Counted from the first letter of the stretch, positions 8,466 to 16,930 are shown. The stretch is DNA of 64,000 bases from Maricaulis sp034670125 (GCF_034670125.1 NZ_JAXMOC010000009.1:50410-114409), one strand, 5' to 3'. Notes: generated by a model not told the origin, from the letters alone. A program made the numbers and translations.

Positions 8466-9521
8466 CTATTCCGGCGACTGGGTCATCGCGGTCAGGTTGA
8501 CGGCGGCGTCGCGGGTGGCGTCGCGGTCGGCGTCGGGCAGCGGGATCAGGCCGCGATCGGTGAGATAGCCGAACTCGCCCCAGGAATCCTCGGAGGTAAA
8601 CTCTTCGACATAGCCGGCCAGGCCCGGGATGATCGCGGCATGCTGGTTCTTCACGTAGAAGAAAAGCGAGCGCGAGACCGGGTAACTGCCATCGGCAATG
8701 GCTTCGAATTCAGGTGCAACACCGTCGATCGAAACAGCCGAGATCCGGTCGGAATTCTGGTCGAGGAAGGAGAAGCCGAAGACCCCGAAGGCGGTCGGCG
8801 TGTTGACCAAGGTCTGGACGATCGCATTGTCATTCTCGCCGGCATCGATCCAGGCGCCGTCTTCGCGGATGCGGCTGGCGATCTGCTCGAAGCGGTCGCG
8901 GTCCGTGTCGCGCAGCGCGTCCATGCAGGCGATATGGCGGGCGCCGTCCTGCAGGGCGAGCTCGACAAAGGCGTCGCGGGTGCCCGAGGTCGGCGGCGGA
9001 CCGAACACCTCGATGCGCTGGCGCGGCAGCGACGGGTCGATATCGGACCAGCGGGTGTTCGGATTGGGGATAAAGCTGGAGCAGCTCTCATCGGCCGGGA
9101 CTTCGGCGGCCAGGGCCAGCCAGACCTGGTCGAGCGTCATGTCGATATCGGCCACACCGCGATCGGCAGCGCCGATGACAATGCCGTCAAAACCGAACCG
9201 GACCTCGGTGATCTCGCGCACGCCATTCTCCTGGCAACGCTCATACTCCGATCCCCGCATTCGGCGCGACGCGTTGACGATGTCAGGGTGTTCGGTTCCG
9301 ACGCCCGAGCAGAACAGGCGCAGCCCGCCACCGGAACCGGTCGATTCGACGACCGGGGTCGGCTGTCCGGTCTTGGCACCGAAGCTCTCGGCGACCGCCG
9401 TCGAGAAGGGGAACACCGTCGAGGAGCCGACGATGCGGATCTGTTCACGCTGTTGCGCGTCTGCGCCGCCAGCGACCATTGCCACCGCAAGGGCGGCTGC
9501 GAGTTGAGCTTGGAGTTTCAT
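8466..9521 (-). CDS. pstS: PstS-family phosphate-binding periplasmic protein
   Basis: 351 residues, with a signal peptide ending near VAGGADAQ. The mature start IRIVGSSTVFPFSTAVAE contains the phosphate-loop serine/threonine motif of PstS proteins, and STGSGGGLRLFCSGVG supplies the second ligand loop. The TSGTRDAF block is the other conserved segment of this family. It delivers phosphate to a PstCAB channel that is not encoded nearby. It is the second gene of an operon with the porin (57 bp gap) and is followed by a strong terminator. The Pho box lies upstream of the porin, so induction under phosphate starvation is the natural inference. Confidence 0.88.
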   Translation of the reverse strand: MKLQAQLAAALAVAMVAGGADAQQREQIRIVGSSTVFPFSTAVAESFGAKTGQPTPVVESTGSGGGLRLFCSGVGTEHPDIVNASRRMRGSEYERCQENGVREITEVRFGFDGIVIGAADRGVADIDMTLDQVWLALAAEVPADESCSSFIPNPNTRWSDIDPSLPRQRIEVFGPPPTSGTRDAFVELALQDGARHIACMDALRDTDRDRFEQIASRIREDGAWIDAGENDNAIVQTLVNTPTAFGVFGFSFLDQNSDRISAVSIDGVAPEFEAIADGSYPVSRSLFFYVKNQHAAIIPGLAGYVEEFTSEDSWGEFGYLTDRGLIPLPDADRDATRDAAVNLTAMTQSPE

Positions 9522-9578
9522 GTCTTCAATTCCTTGCCACTAAACGATACGGGGCCGGTCAAGCCGCACCCGGGTTGA

Positions 9579-10808
9579 TCAGAAGTCCCACTGCAGTCGA
9601 AGCTGTGCGCCCGACACGTCGGTGTCGGCTGCGCCCGGAACAGACAGCTGGCCGTCAACGAGATTGGCCATGATGCGAACATGGTCTTCCAGATACCAGT
9701 TCACGCCCAGGGTCCAGTTCGTGAGTTCGCCCGCCGCCACACTGTCGAGGTCGGCACGGTCGTAGCGCACCGCCACTTCCCAGGCACCGGCACCGCCTTC
9801 GGAAACGGTGGTGGTCGGACGGGTGCGGCCGAACTTGCCGGAGCTGGCCGAGTAGGAGCGCGTTTCGCCGGTAATGAACCAGGCGAAATTGATGTATTGA
9901 GCGCTGAAATCCGGGTCACCGGTCGGGCCGTCCAGGGTCTGGTTGAACCACTCGGCCTCGACGTGGAATGGACCATTCACGGCGGCGAATTCCAGGCCCC
10001 AGAAGAAGGACGTTTCGGCCTCGCCAAGCGGCCGGCCCGGACGGAAGTCCGCCGTTACGACGCGGTCTGTGATGTGGGTTTGCGGGCGGACGCGGATGCG
10101 GGTACCGGCATCGCCATAATCCATGTGGCGGACCGATGCTCCAAGATGCACAGTGGCATCATTGGTGTTGAAGGTCCGGGTCGCGCGGGCCGAGATGGCC
10201 GAGCTATCATCGAGTTCCAGCGACTGGGACAGGTCGCCCGGGCGGCCGCCATAAACACCGGCACTGAGCGAGTAATTGTCGCCACCGCGCGCCAGAGTTA
10301 CACCGACGCGGCGATCCAGGCCGAACAGGTCGGTACCCAGGCCGCGTTCCATAAAGGTGATATAGCGCGACGAAGTCAGCTCCTCGATCGAATTGGTGGT
10401 CTTCATGTGACCGACCTTCACGTCGAACAGGTCGGCGTCGAAGGTCAGGTAGACGTCGTTGGCGCCAATGGCTTCATTGATCCAGTCGAACTCGGCCACA
10501 TAATCAACGCCACCAAACGACCCCGTGACGCCCAGCCGGGCGGTGCGGATTTCGCTGTCGGAGTAGTCGGTTTCGACACCGGCGGTGTCGAAGGTGATGT
10601 CGCCATAATCGAGGAAGACCCGGCCCCGGAAGGTGAAACTGTCACCACTATGCGGATTGGACCAGGACGGCACGCCGTCAAATTCCCAACCACCCGCCTC
10701 CTGGGCGGAGGCTGTGGGCGTGGCTGTGGCGGTAGCGATAAGGGCAGTGCTGGCAGCCAAGAAGGTGCTCGCAAGAAGACGTCGGGTCACGATGTTATTC
10801 CTGATCAT
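9579..10808 (-). CDS. Phosphate-selective porin (OprO/OprP family)
   Basis: 409 residues: an N-terminal signal peptide (hydrophobic stretch ending near TASAQE), then a beta-barrel pattern ending in the aromatic C-terminus LQWDF that directs outer-membrane insertion. The segment RGRVFLDYGDI and the block VKVGHMKTTNSIEELTSS are typical of the Porin_O_P family. The start is uncertain: ATG 10808 has little Shine-Dalgarno signal, while an in-frame GTG at 10790 has AGGA about nine bases upstream. It is followed on the same strand by pstS and preceded by a PhoB-like box, so it most likely admits phosphate or pyrophosphate across the outer membrane. Confidence 0.85.
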   Translation of the reverse strand: MIRNNIVTRRLLASTFLAASTALIATATATPTASAQEAGGWEFDGVPSWSNPHSGDSFTFRGRVFLDYGDITFDTAGVETDYSDSEIRTARLGVTGSFGGVDYVAEFDWINEAIGANDVYLTFDADLFDVKVGHMKTTNSIEELTSSRYITFMERGLGTDLFGLDRRVGVTLARGGDNYSLSAGVYGGRPGDLSQSLELDDSSAISARATRTFNTNDATVHLGASVRHMDYGDAGTRIRVRPQTHITDRVVTADFRPGRPLGEAETSFFWGLEFAAVNGPFHVEAEWFNQTLDGPTGDPDFSAQYINFAWFITGETRSYSASSGKFGRTRPTTTVSEGGAGAWEVAVRYDRADLDSVAAGELTNWTLGVNWYLEDHVRIMANLVDGQLSVPGAADTDVSGAQLRLQWDF

Positions 10809-10927
10809 CAGGACGCCGCATTGTTTCGCGGTGTTGCAGGCACAAGGCTTTGCAGCGGCGTCGGTTGCTTGGGACTTTTGCTACGGTTTCGCGTTTGATG
10901 GTTCGCGAGAACTCGTAGTTCGACTCG

Positions 10928-10956
10928 ATGACAGTTTTGCTACGGACGAATGACAC
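10928..10956 (-). promoter_or_regulatory. PhoB box upstream of the porin-pstS operon
   Basis: On the minus strand GTGTCAT-TCGT-CCGTAGC-AAAA-CTGTCAT gives two good PhoB half-sites exactly 22 bp apart with a degenerate middle unit at the canonical 11-bp period. It lies about 120 bp upstream of the porin start. Confidence 0.65.
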
Positions 10957-10980
10957 GTTTGTTGCAGTTTTGGGTCGGCA

Positions 10981-11016
10981 CAAAAAAGGCCCGGAACGCC
11001 AGCGCTCCGGGCCTTT
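10981..11016 (-). terminator. Rho-independent terminator of the phnC-phnDE operon
   Basis: Stem AAAGGCCCGGA / TCCGGGCCTTT (10985-10995, 11006-11016) with a 10-nt loop and six T on the minus strand, 20 bp past the phnDE stop. Confidence 0.9.
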
Positions 11017-11035
11017 CTCGATTACTCCCGACTGA

Positions 11036-13075
11036 TCAGGTCAGACGCTTGCGCAGCAATTGTGACATCATGTCGATCGCGCTGACCGCCACGACGATGA
11101 CGATCACGATGGCGGCGGTTCGCTGGTAGTCGAAGGCACGGACAGCCTCGAACAGGATCTGTCCGATACCGCCGGCGCCGATCAGGCCGAGGACCGTCGC
11201 CGAGCGCGCGTTCGACTCGAAGCGGTAGAGGCCGAAGGAGGTCCACAGCGGCGCGACCTGGGGAATCACCGCCCAGATCACTTCATGGATCGGCCGCGCG
11301 CCGGTCGCCCGCACGCCCTCGACCGGACCGTGATCAATCGACTCGACCGCCTCGGAGAACAGTTTGGCCAGCACACCGGTGGTATGGAAGGCAAGCGCCA
11401 TCACACCGGCCAGCGGCCCCAGTCCCACAGCAGCAATAAAGACCAGCGCGATGATCAGCTCGTTGATCGAGCGGCAGACATCCATCATCCGCCTGACCGG
11501 TTGGACAACCCAGCCCGGCGCCACGTTGCGCGCACTCATGAGGCCGAACGGAATGGCCGAGACCACCGCGATGAACGTCCCCCAGATGGCGATCTGGACT
11601 GTCACGACCATTTGCGGAATGGCCTCTTCCAGCCCGCTCGACAGGGCTTCCCAATAGGTCGCGCGCGAAGCGCTGTCGGCAATGTCCCCCGGCAGGAAGC
11701 CGCCAATGAACTCGCCCATGTCGCCGGCATTCTCGACCAGCAGGTAGGCGCGATCCATGTCGGCGGAGTTGAAGCTCCAGACCAGGATGACAATCGTTCC
11801 TGCAGCAATCACCGCATTGGCGATGCGCTCCATCAGCGGAACCTTCGGCCCCGGGCCCCGCGGCGATGAAGCCCAGAGCAACAGCACCAGGCCGCCAACC
11901 GCGACGACCATCAGGATGCCCCCCATCAACCAGTCGACACCCGGCTCCTCGGTCGCGGTCTGATTGCTGGCGGCTTCCGCCATCTGCTCAAAGGAATTGC
12001 CCTGACTGGTGAGCCCGGAATTGCCAGCCTCGACTTCCGCCAGTCGCGCCTCGAGCGCGGCGATGCGCGTCGCGCGCTCCTCGTCGGTCAGATCGCTGTC
12101 ATTGCGCAGATTGGTCAGGTCGCGAACGATTTCCAGCTGGACGATGGGGTCCAGATGCGCGTTCGAGGCCGGCAGGAAGGTACCGAAATAGAGCGGGTCG
12201 AGAATGGCCCGCGCCTCGGCGATTTCCTCGGCTGTACCCATGCGGCCGTAATTCATGAAGAAATACTGCAGCCGCTGCTTGGCTTCGACATCGAGGTCGG
12301 CCCGCCAGATGATCGGGTCGGTGCCGATCATCGGTGAGCGCCAGATCTCGCGCAGCCGGTTGAACATCTCCGGACGCGACCGCTCGAGCAGAACCATGTT
12401 TGTGGTGTTGTTGGTGCCGACATCGATCAACCCGTTGGCGACCGCCACCGCATTGGCCTCGTGATTGGCGTTGCGGACCGAGTTGTAGCACTCGTTGGGG
12501 TCAATCCCGCGCGGCGCGAAGATGAAGGCCGACGGGACCAGATATCCCGACGTTGAGTTGGGATCGCCCATGCCGAAATCGAGCGTGCCGTCGCAGGCGA
12601 GGATATCGTCCAGCGACTGGATCGGGCTTTCATTGGGGACCAGAAGCACCGAGTGATAACCCTCGGAGCCATCCGGATAGGTCGCCTTGGCGAACACTTC
12701 GCCTCCGGCGCGGCGTACGGCCTGCAGGCCGGAGAAATTGGAGAACCAGGCGAACTGGACGCTGTCATAGCGCATGGCCTGGATCACGCCGGCATAGTCC
12801 GAGGCATAATAGGGTTCGATGTCATAGCCGGTCCATTCCGACATCGCTTCGATGAAGGGCCGCCAATTGGTCTCCTGGGTGGAAGAGGATTCGGTGGCGA
12901 TGATGCCGAAGTTGAGCACCCGGCGCGGGCCGTCGATCGGGCTGGCTGCAGCGTCGCCCCCGCTCGCCGAGCGGGGTTCATTGGCACTGCCGGAACAGGC
13001 GGCCAGCGACAGGACAACCAGCACCAGAAGGGCTTTGGCCAGGAGGCGGAAAGGTTGGGTCACAATCGTGCTCAT
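11036..13075 (-). CDS. Fused phosphonate/phosphate ABC transporter: substrate-binding lipoprotein (PhnD) plus permease (PhnE)
   Basis: One uninterrupted 679-residue frame combines two normally separate proteins. Residues 1-27 are a lipoprotein signal with lipobox LSLAAC (Cys27). Residues about 48-345 form a PhnD-type binding protein (FGIIATESS, YASDYAGVIQAMRYDSVQFAWF, GMGDPNSTSGYLVPSA). A coiled, Glu-rich linker (about 345-395) is followed by membrane helices near 400-420 and 435-450. Then comes a PhnE-type permease domain with five or so helices and the EAA-like coupling loop EGVRATGARPIHEVIW. The ATG at 13075 shares bases with the phnC stop (TGATG); a GTG at 13078 is also possible. Such a fusion tethers one binding domain to each permease chain. 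The substrate could be phosphate, phosphite or phosphonate; no C-P lyase genes are nearby. Confidence 0.9.
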   Translation of the reverse strand: MSTIVTQPFRLLAKALLVLVVLSLAACSGSANEPRSASGGDAAASPIDGPRRVLNFGIIATESSSTQETNWRPFIEAMSEWTGYDIEPYYASDYAGVIQAMRYDSVQFAWFSNFSGLQAVRRAGGEVFAKATYPDGSEGYHSVLLVPNESPIQSLDDILACDGTLDFGMGDPNSTSGYLVPSAFIFAPRGIDPNECYNSVRNANHEANAVAVANGLIDVGTNNTTNMVLLERSRPEMFNRLREIWRSPMIGTDPIIWRADLDVEAKQRLQYFFMNYGRMGTAEEIAEARAILDPLYFGTFLPASNAHLDPIVQLEIVRDLTNLRNDSDLTDEERATRIAALEARLAEVEAGNSGLTSQGNSFEQMAEAASNQTATEEPGVDWLMGGILMVVAVGGLVLLLWASSPRGPGPKVPLMERIANAVIAAGTIVILVWSFNSADMDRAYLLVENAGDMGEFIGGFLPGDIADSASRATYWEALSSGLEEAIPQMVVTVQIAIWGTFIAVVSAIPFGLMSARNVAPGWVVQPVRRMMDVCRSINELIIALVFIAAVGLGPLAGVMALAFHTTGVLAKLFSEAVESIDHGPVEGVRATGARPIHEVIWAVIPQVAPLWTSFGLYRFESNARSATVLGLIGAGGIGQILFEAVRAFDYQRTAAIVIVIVVAVSAIDMMSQLLRKRLT

Positions 13076-13869
13076 CACGCGTCTCCACCTTCGAAGGCGG
13101 TCTCGAATTCGGGGCCGTAGATTTCAATCAGCTTGTCACGGGACAGTCCGTCCGCCGGCCCGTCATAGACGATCCGGCCCTTGTTCAGGGCGACGATGCG
13201 GTCGCAGAAACGCGAGGCGTAATCAACCTGGTGCAGGGTCACAACGACGGTCAGGCCGTCATCCTGGTTCAGCTCACGCAGGGTCTCCATGACCTTGCGG
13301 GCCGAGACCGGGTCGAGCGAGGCGATGGGTTCGTCGGCAAACAGGACTTTCGCGCCCTGGACCAGCGCGCGGGCGATGGCGCCGCGCTGCTGCTGGCCAC
13401 CGGACAGGTTGGAGGCGCGGCGGGCCGCGAAACTCTCGACACCGACACGGGTCAGCGCGTCCATGGCGGACTGTTTCACATCGTTGGGGAAGATACCCAG
13501 CACGCCGCGCCAGGTCGGCAGCCGGCCCAGCGCACCGACCAGCACATTCTGGAACAGGGACAGGCGGCCGACCAGATTGAATTGCTGGAAGATGAAACCG
13601 AGCTGGACCCGGTTGCGCTGGACGCCACCCGACAGCTTGCCGCGTTGCTGCATGGTCTTGCCGAGAACGGACACGGGTCCGCTGTCCGCGTCCGCGACCT
13701 GCAGGGCTGCCGCGACACGCAACAGCGTCGACTTGCCCGAACCGGACGGACCGATCAGGGCGACCATCTCGCCCGGCTTGACGCCCAGGCTGACATCGTC
13801 GAGCGCCTTGGTTTCGCCGAATGTCATCCGGAGATTTTCGGCTTGGAGCGCCAGCGCGGCGTCTGTCAT
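13075..13869 (-). CDS. phnC: PhnC-type ABC transporter ATPase
   Basis: 264 residues from ATG 13869, preceded by GAGGGA; an ATG five codons earlier would place that site inside the gene. It carries Walker A GPSGSGKST, the Q-loop in FIFQQFNLVGRLSLFQNVL (this FNLVGRLSVxxNVL block is diagnostic for PhnC), signature LSGGQQQRGAIARAL, Walker B VLFADEPIASLD and the switch histidine in VVTLHQVDYA. It powers the fused PhnD-PhnE protein encoded immediately downstream with a one-base overlap. A PhoB-like box lies 43 bp upstream of its start, so the operon is likely induced by phosphate limitation and may move phosphate itself, as shown for some PhnCDE systems. Confidence 0.92.
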   Translation of the reverse strand: MTDAALALQAENLRMTFGETKALDDVSLGVKPGEMVALIGPSGSGKSTLLRVAAALQVADADSGPVSVLGKTMQQRGKLSGGVQRNRVQLGFIFQQFNLVGRLSLFQNVLVGALGRLPTWRGVLGIFPNDVKQSAMDALTRVGVESFAARRASNLSGGQQQRGAIARALVQGAKVLFADEPIASLDPVSARKVMETLRELNQDDGLTVVVTLHQVDYASRFCDRIVALNKGRIVYDGPADGLSRDKLIEIYGPEFETAFEGGDA

Positions 13870-13911
13870 GGTGTCGTCCCTCATTGAGTCCAGACCTTGT
13901 GGCCCATGCGT

Positions 13912-13929
13912 ATTACACTTTTGTGACAG
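13912..13929 (-). promoter_or_regulatory. PhoB box upstream of phnC
   Basis: Minus-strand CTGTCACAAAAGTGTAAT matches the consensus CTGTCATAAAACTGTCAT at 15 of 18 positions with exact 11-bp spacing. It is 43-60 bp upstream of the phnC ATG. Confidence 0.75.
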
Positions 13930-13936
13930 GACGGGA

Positions 13937-14419
13937 ATGATTCACATTCACCTCGCAACAGCCGTCCTTGCCCTCAGCCTGGCCTGGCTCGCCTGGATTG
14001 ATGCGCGCAGCTTGCGCCTGCCGGACATTGGCACCCTGCCCCTCATCCTCGCCGGTGTCATCCTGAATGCGGTCTGGCTGGGGACCCCCTGGACATCGCT
14101 GATCGGGGCCGGGCTGGGCTATGGCAGTTTCGTGGCGATCGAGATCGGCTATCGCCAGCTGCGCGGCCGTGACGGGCTGGGGCGCGGCGACGCCAAGCTG
14201 ATGGCCGCCGCCGGCGCCTGGTGCGGTGGCTGGCTGCTGCCCCTGATCGTGCTGATCGGCACCGCCAGCGCGCTCGCCTTCATCGGCCTGCTGGCCCTGG
14301 TCAGGCGCAGCATGCCCGATGGCAGCCAGCCCTGGCCGTACGGCCCCTGGCTGGCACTGGGCTTTATGCTTGGTTGGCTGCACCGCGCCTACGGGCCGGG
14401 GCTTTATCCCGGAATCTGA
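13937..14419 (+). CDS. Short prepilin peptidase (A24, GxGD aspartyl protease)
   Basis: 160 residues from ATG 13937 (GGACGGGA upstream). A membrane protein with about five helices. The two catalytic aspartates of the A24 family are present: one in AWIDARSLRLPD near residue 22 and one in the GxGD motif GRGDAKLMAAAGAW near residue 85. It lacks the N-terminal methyltransferase domain, like CpaA/TadV enzymes that process Flp-type pilins and pseudopilins. No pilus genes are adjacent. Its ATG lies only 8 bp beyond the Pho box of the divergent phnC, so the two promoters overlap or the gene uses a leaderless-type transcript. Confidence 0.8.
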   Translation: MIHIHLATAVLALSLAWLAWIDARSLRLPDIGTLPLILAGVILNAVWLGTPWTSLIGAGLGYGSFVAIEIGYRQLRGRDGLGRGDAKLMAAAGAWCGGWLLPLIVLIGTASALAFIGLLALVRRSMPDGSQPWPYGPWLALGFMLGWLHRAYGPGLYPGI

Positions 14420-14558
14420 CCGCGCCGACCGGCACCGGCCACACCGGCATGACGTCGCGCGACAGTCCATGCCGGAGCAAAAAATCAGGCCTCACAAATT
14501 TCCCGCTTTACACACCCGGAAATTGACTTTAATCGCGATTTTCCCGGCGGAGGTGACG

Positions 14559-14597
14559 ATGCCGGATTGGGTTAACAACGAGCAGGGGGTCACGTGA
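14559..14597 (+). CDS. 12-residue leader ORF (MPDWVNNEQGVT) upstream of the ornithine decarboxylase gene
   Basis: ATG 14559 is preceded by GGAGGTGA, a full-length match to the anti-Shine-Dalgarno sequence with 5-nt spacing, better than that of any gene nearby. Twelve codons follow, ending in TGA at 14595-14597. The TTG start of the decarboxylase begins one nucleotide after this stop (TGA-A-TTG), so the ribosome finishing the peptide is placed exactly at the weak TTG codon. This is the layout of a translationally coupled leader peptide. By analogy with the known ornithine-sensing SpeFL leader of enterobacteria, a role in polyamine or ornithine control is possible, but the peptide shows no similarity I recognise. 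Confidence 0.45.
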   Translation: MPDWVNNEQGVT

Positions 14598-14598
14598 A

Positions 14599-15852
14599 TT
14601 GCACACGTACCATACTCCCCTGGACCTGGTCCGTTCGCGGCACGTAGAAAGTCCGGTCGTCTGTGTACGTCCTGACCGTGTTGCCGAAGCAGGACGCTGG
14701 TTCCAGGACAATTTCCCGGGCGAAGTCCTCTACGCCGTCAAAGCCAACCCGGCGCCCTGGATTCTCCAGGCGCTGCACAAGGCCGGAACGCGGTTTTTCG
14801 ACGTCGCCTCCATCCCGGAAATCCAGCTGGTCGCGACACACTGCCCGGGCAGCCGCATGGCCTACCTGCATCCGGTCAAGAGCCGCGAGTCAATCCGCCG
14901 TGCCTATTACGAGTTCGGCGTGCGCATCTTTGCGCTCGATTGCGAGGCCGAGCTGGCCAAGATCCTGGAAGAGACCAACCACGCGGACGACGTCACGCTG
15001 ATCGTGCGGCTGGCGGTCTCCAATGACGGCGCGATGTTCTCGCTGGCCGGCAAGTTCGGCGTGCCCGCCTATGAGGCTGCCGAGCTGATCCGCACGGCGC
15101 GCGCCCATGCCTTTGAGCTGGGCGTGAGCTTCCATGTCGGCAGCCAGTGCATGCAGCCGTCCGCCTATCGTTCGGCGATGATGGAGGCCTCGCGCCTGAT
15201 TGCCCAGGCGGGTGTCACCGTTGACATTGTCGATGTCGGAGGCGGTTTCCCGTCCATCTATCCCGGCATGCAGCCGCCGCCGATGGACGACTACATCACC
15301 GCCATCGAAGACGCCTTCGAAGAGATGATGGTGCTGGAGAATGCCGATCTGTGGTGCGAACCCGGTCGTGCCCTGGTGGCCGAAGCCGAGTCGGTTCTGA
15401 CTCGTGTCGAATTGCGCAAGGGTGACGCGCTCTATCTCAATGACGGCGCCTATGGTCGCCTGTTTGATGCGGCGCACGCCAAATGGCCCTTCCCGGTCCG
15501 CCTGCACCGCCCACGTGTCAGCCCGTCCGATGACGACAGCGGCGAGCAGACCGCGTCCTTCCGCTTCTTCGGGCCGACCTGCGACAGCCTGGATGCCATT
15601 CCCGGCCCGTTCGAACTGCCGGCCGACATCCGCGAGGGTGACGTCATCGAGATCGGCATGCTGGGCGCCTATGGCACCGCGCTGGCCACGGATTTCAACG
15701 GCTTTGGTGCGATCGAACGGGTCGCGGTTGAGGATATGCCGTGGCCGTCTATGTTCGAGGCCCAATCCGACCTGGCCGAGGACGACGATGCCAAGGTCAT
15801 CAATTTTGCCCGCGCCCGCCGGCGCCGCCCGCGCCTGAAACGGCGCGCTTGA
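14599..15852 (+). CDS. Type III PLP ornithine decarboxylase (alanine-racemase fold)
   Basis: 417 residues, beginning at TTG 14599 with AGGGGG about nine bases upstream. Makes putrescine from ornithine. The alanine-racemase-fold barrel shows the PLP lysine in YAVKANP (Lys48), HVGSQ (179-183), the phosphate-binding GGGFP (214-218), EPGR (254-257) and the catalytic cysteine in GPTCDSLD (Cys328), the motif of eukaryotic-type ornithine decarboxylases. Lysine could be a second substrate, as in related bifunctional enzymes. The last dozen residues are almost all Arg and Lys, an odd tail. It forms a two-gene operon with the deoxyhypusine-synthase-like gene 10 bp downstream. Confidence 0.88.
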   Translation: MHTYHTPLDLVRSRHVESPVVCVRPDRVAEAGRWFQDNFPGEVLYAVKANPAPWILQALHKAGTRFFDVASIPEIQLVATHCPGSRMAYLHPVKSRESIRRAYYEFGVRIFALDCEAELAKILEETNHADDVTLIVRLAVSNDGAMFSLAGKFGVPAYEAAELIRTARAHAFELGVSFHVGSQCMQPSAYRSAMMEASRLIAQAGVTVDIVDVGGGFPSIYPGMQPPPMDDYITAIEDAFEEMMVLENADLWCEPGRALVAEAESVLTRVELRKGDALYLNDGAYGRLFDAAHAKWPFPVRLHRPRVSPSDDDSGEQTASFRFFGPTCDSLDAIPGPFELPADIREGDVIEIGMLGAYGTALATDFNGFGAIERVAVEDMPWPSMFEAQSDLAEDDDAKVINFARARRRRPRLKRRA

Positions 15853-15862
15853 GGAAACTGAC

Positions 15863-16909
15863 ATGAGCGACAAATCCAACCGCAAGGCCGAGTTGCTGTC
15901 CAACCCGGTCGAACACATCGACATCACCGCGTTTGACGGCCGTTCCATGATTGACGCCTGGGAGAAGATGTCCTTCACCTCGCGCGATGCGGCACGGGCT
16001 GCGCGCATCCTGGAGCAAGCGGTCGCCGATCCGGATTGCTCGGTCATCCTGACCCTGGCCGGCTCCACGTCGGCCGGCGGTTGCATGCATGTCTGGCGTG
16101 ACATGGTGCGCAACAACATGGTCGACGCCATCGTCTCGACCGGCGCCTCGATCGTCGACATGGACTTCTTTGAAGCGCTCGGCTTCAAGCACTACCAGGC
16201 CCGCGAGATCCCCGACGACCGCGAGCTGCGCGATCTCTATATCGACCGCATCTACGACACCTATATCGACGAGGAAGAGCTGCAGGCCTGCGACGCCGCC
16301 ACGCTGGAAATCGCCGATCTGCTGGAACCCGGCCCGCGCTCCTCGCGCTCCTATATCAAGGCGATGGGCAAATGGCTGGCCGACGGCAATGCCAAGAAGG
16401 AAGGCTCGCTCGTCCAGGAATGCTATGAGCAGGGCGTGCCGATCTTCTGCCCGGCCTTCTCGGACTGTTCCGCCGGTTTCGGTCTGGTCAAGCACCAGGT
16501 CGAGCGGATGAAGGCCAATCAGCCCTACCTGTCGATCGACAGCGTCGCCGATTTCCGCGAACTCACCGACATCAAGATCAAGGCCGGCAAGACGGGCCTG
16601 TTCATGGTCGGTGGCGGCGTGCCCAAGAACTTCGCCCAGGACACCGTCGTCTGCGCCGAAATCCTCGGCGTCGAAGTCCCCATGCACGCCTACGCCGTCC
16701 AGATCACCGTCGCCGACGTGAGAGACGGCGCCTGCTCCTCCTCAACGCTGAAAGAAGCCTGCTCCTGGGGCAAGGTCGATGTCGCCCTGGAACAGATGGT
16801 GTTCGCGGAAGCCTCGACGGTGGCCCCGGTCATCGCCTCCGACGTCTACCACCGCCGCGACTGGGAAAAGCGCCCGCGTCACCGGTATGGGGATATGTTC
16901 CAGGACTAA
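15863..16909 (+). CDS. Deoxyhypusine synthase-like protein (probable homospermidine or related polyamine synthase)
   Basis: 348 residues with the deoxyhypusine synthase fold: NAD-binding segments LAGSTSAGG and VGGGVPKNF, and the catalytic lysine in CSWGKV (Lys304), equivalent to Lys329 of the human enzyme. Bacteria lack eIF5A, so modification of that protein is not the role. Bacterial members of this family have been linked to synthesis of homospermidine and similar polyamines, using the same butylamine-transfer chemistry. The gene directly follows ornithine decarboxylase, which supplies putrescine, and that strongly supports a polyamine role. It ends with a strong terminator. Confidence 0.85.
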   Translation: MSDKSNRKAELLSNPVEHIDITAFDGRSMIDAWEKMSFTSRDAARAARILEQAVADPDCSVILTLAGSTSAGGCMHVWRDMVRNNMVDAIVSTGASIVDMDFFEALGFKHYQAREIPDDRELRDLYIDRIYDTYIDEEELQACDAATLEIADLLEPGPRSSRSYIKAMGKWLADGNAKKEGSLVQECYEQGVPIFCPAFSDCSAGFGLVKHQVERMKANQPYLSIDSVADFRELTDIKIKAGKTGLFMVGGGVPKNFAQDTVVCAEILGVEVPMHAYAVQITVADVRDGACSSSTLKEACSWGKVDVALEQMVFAEASTVAPVIASDVYHRRDWEKRPRHRYGDMFQD

Positions 16910-16930
16910 GCGCTTGGTTCTGCGTCAATG

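Noticed and set aside
14890..16188. 432-codon minus-strand frame across the decarboxylase and deoxyhypusine-synthase-like genes
   Set aside because: Spans two clear genes of the other strand; no family resemblance.
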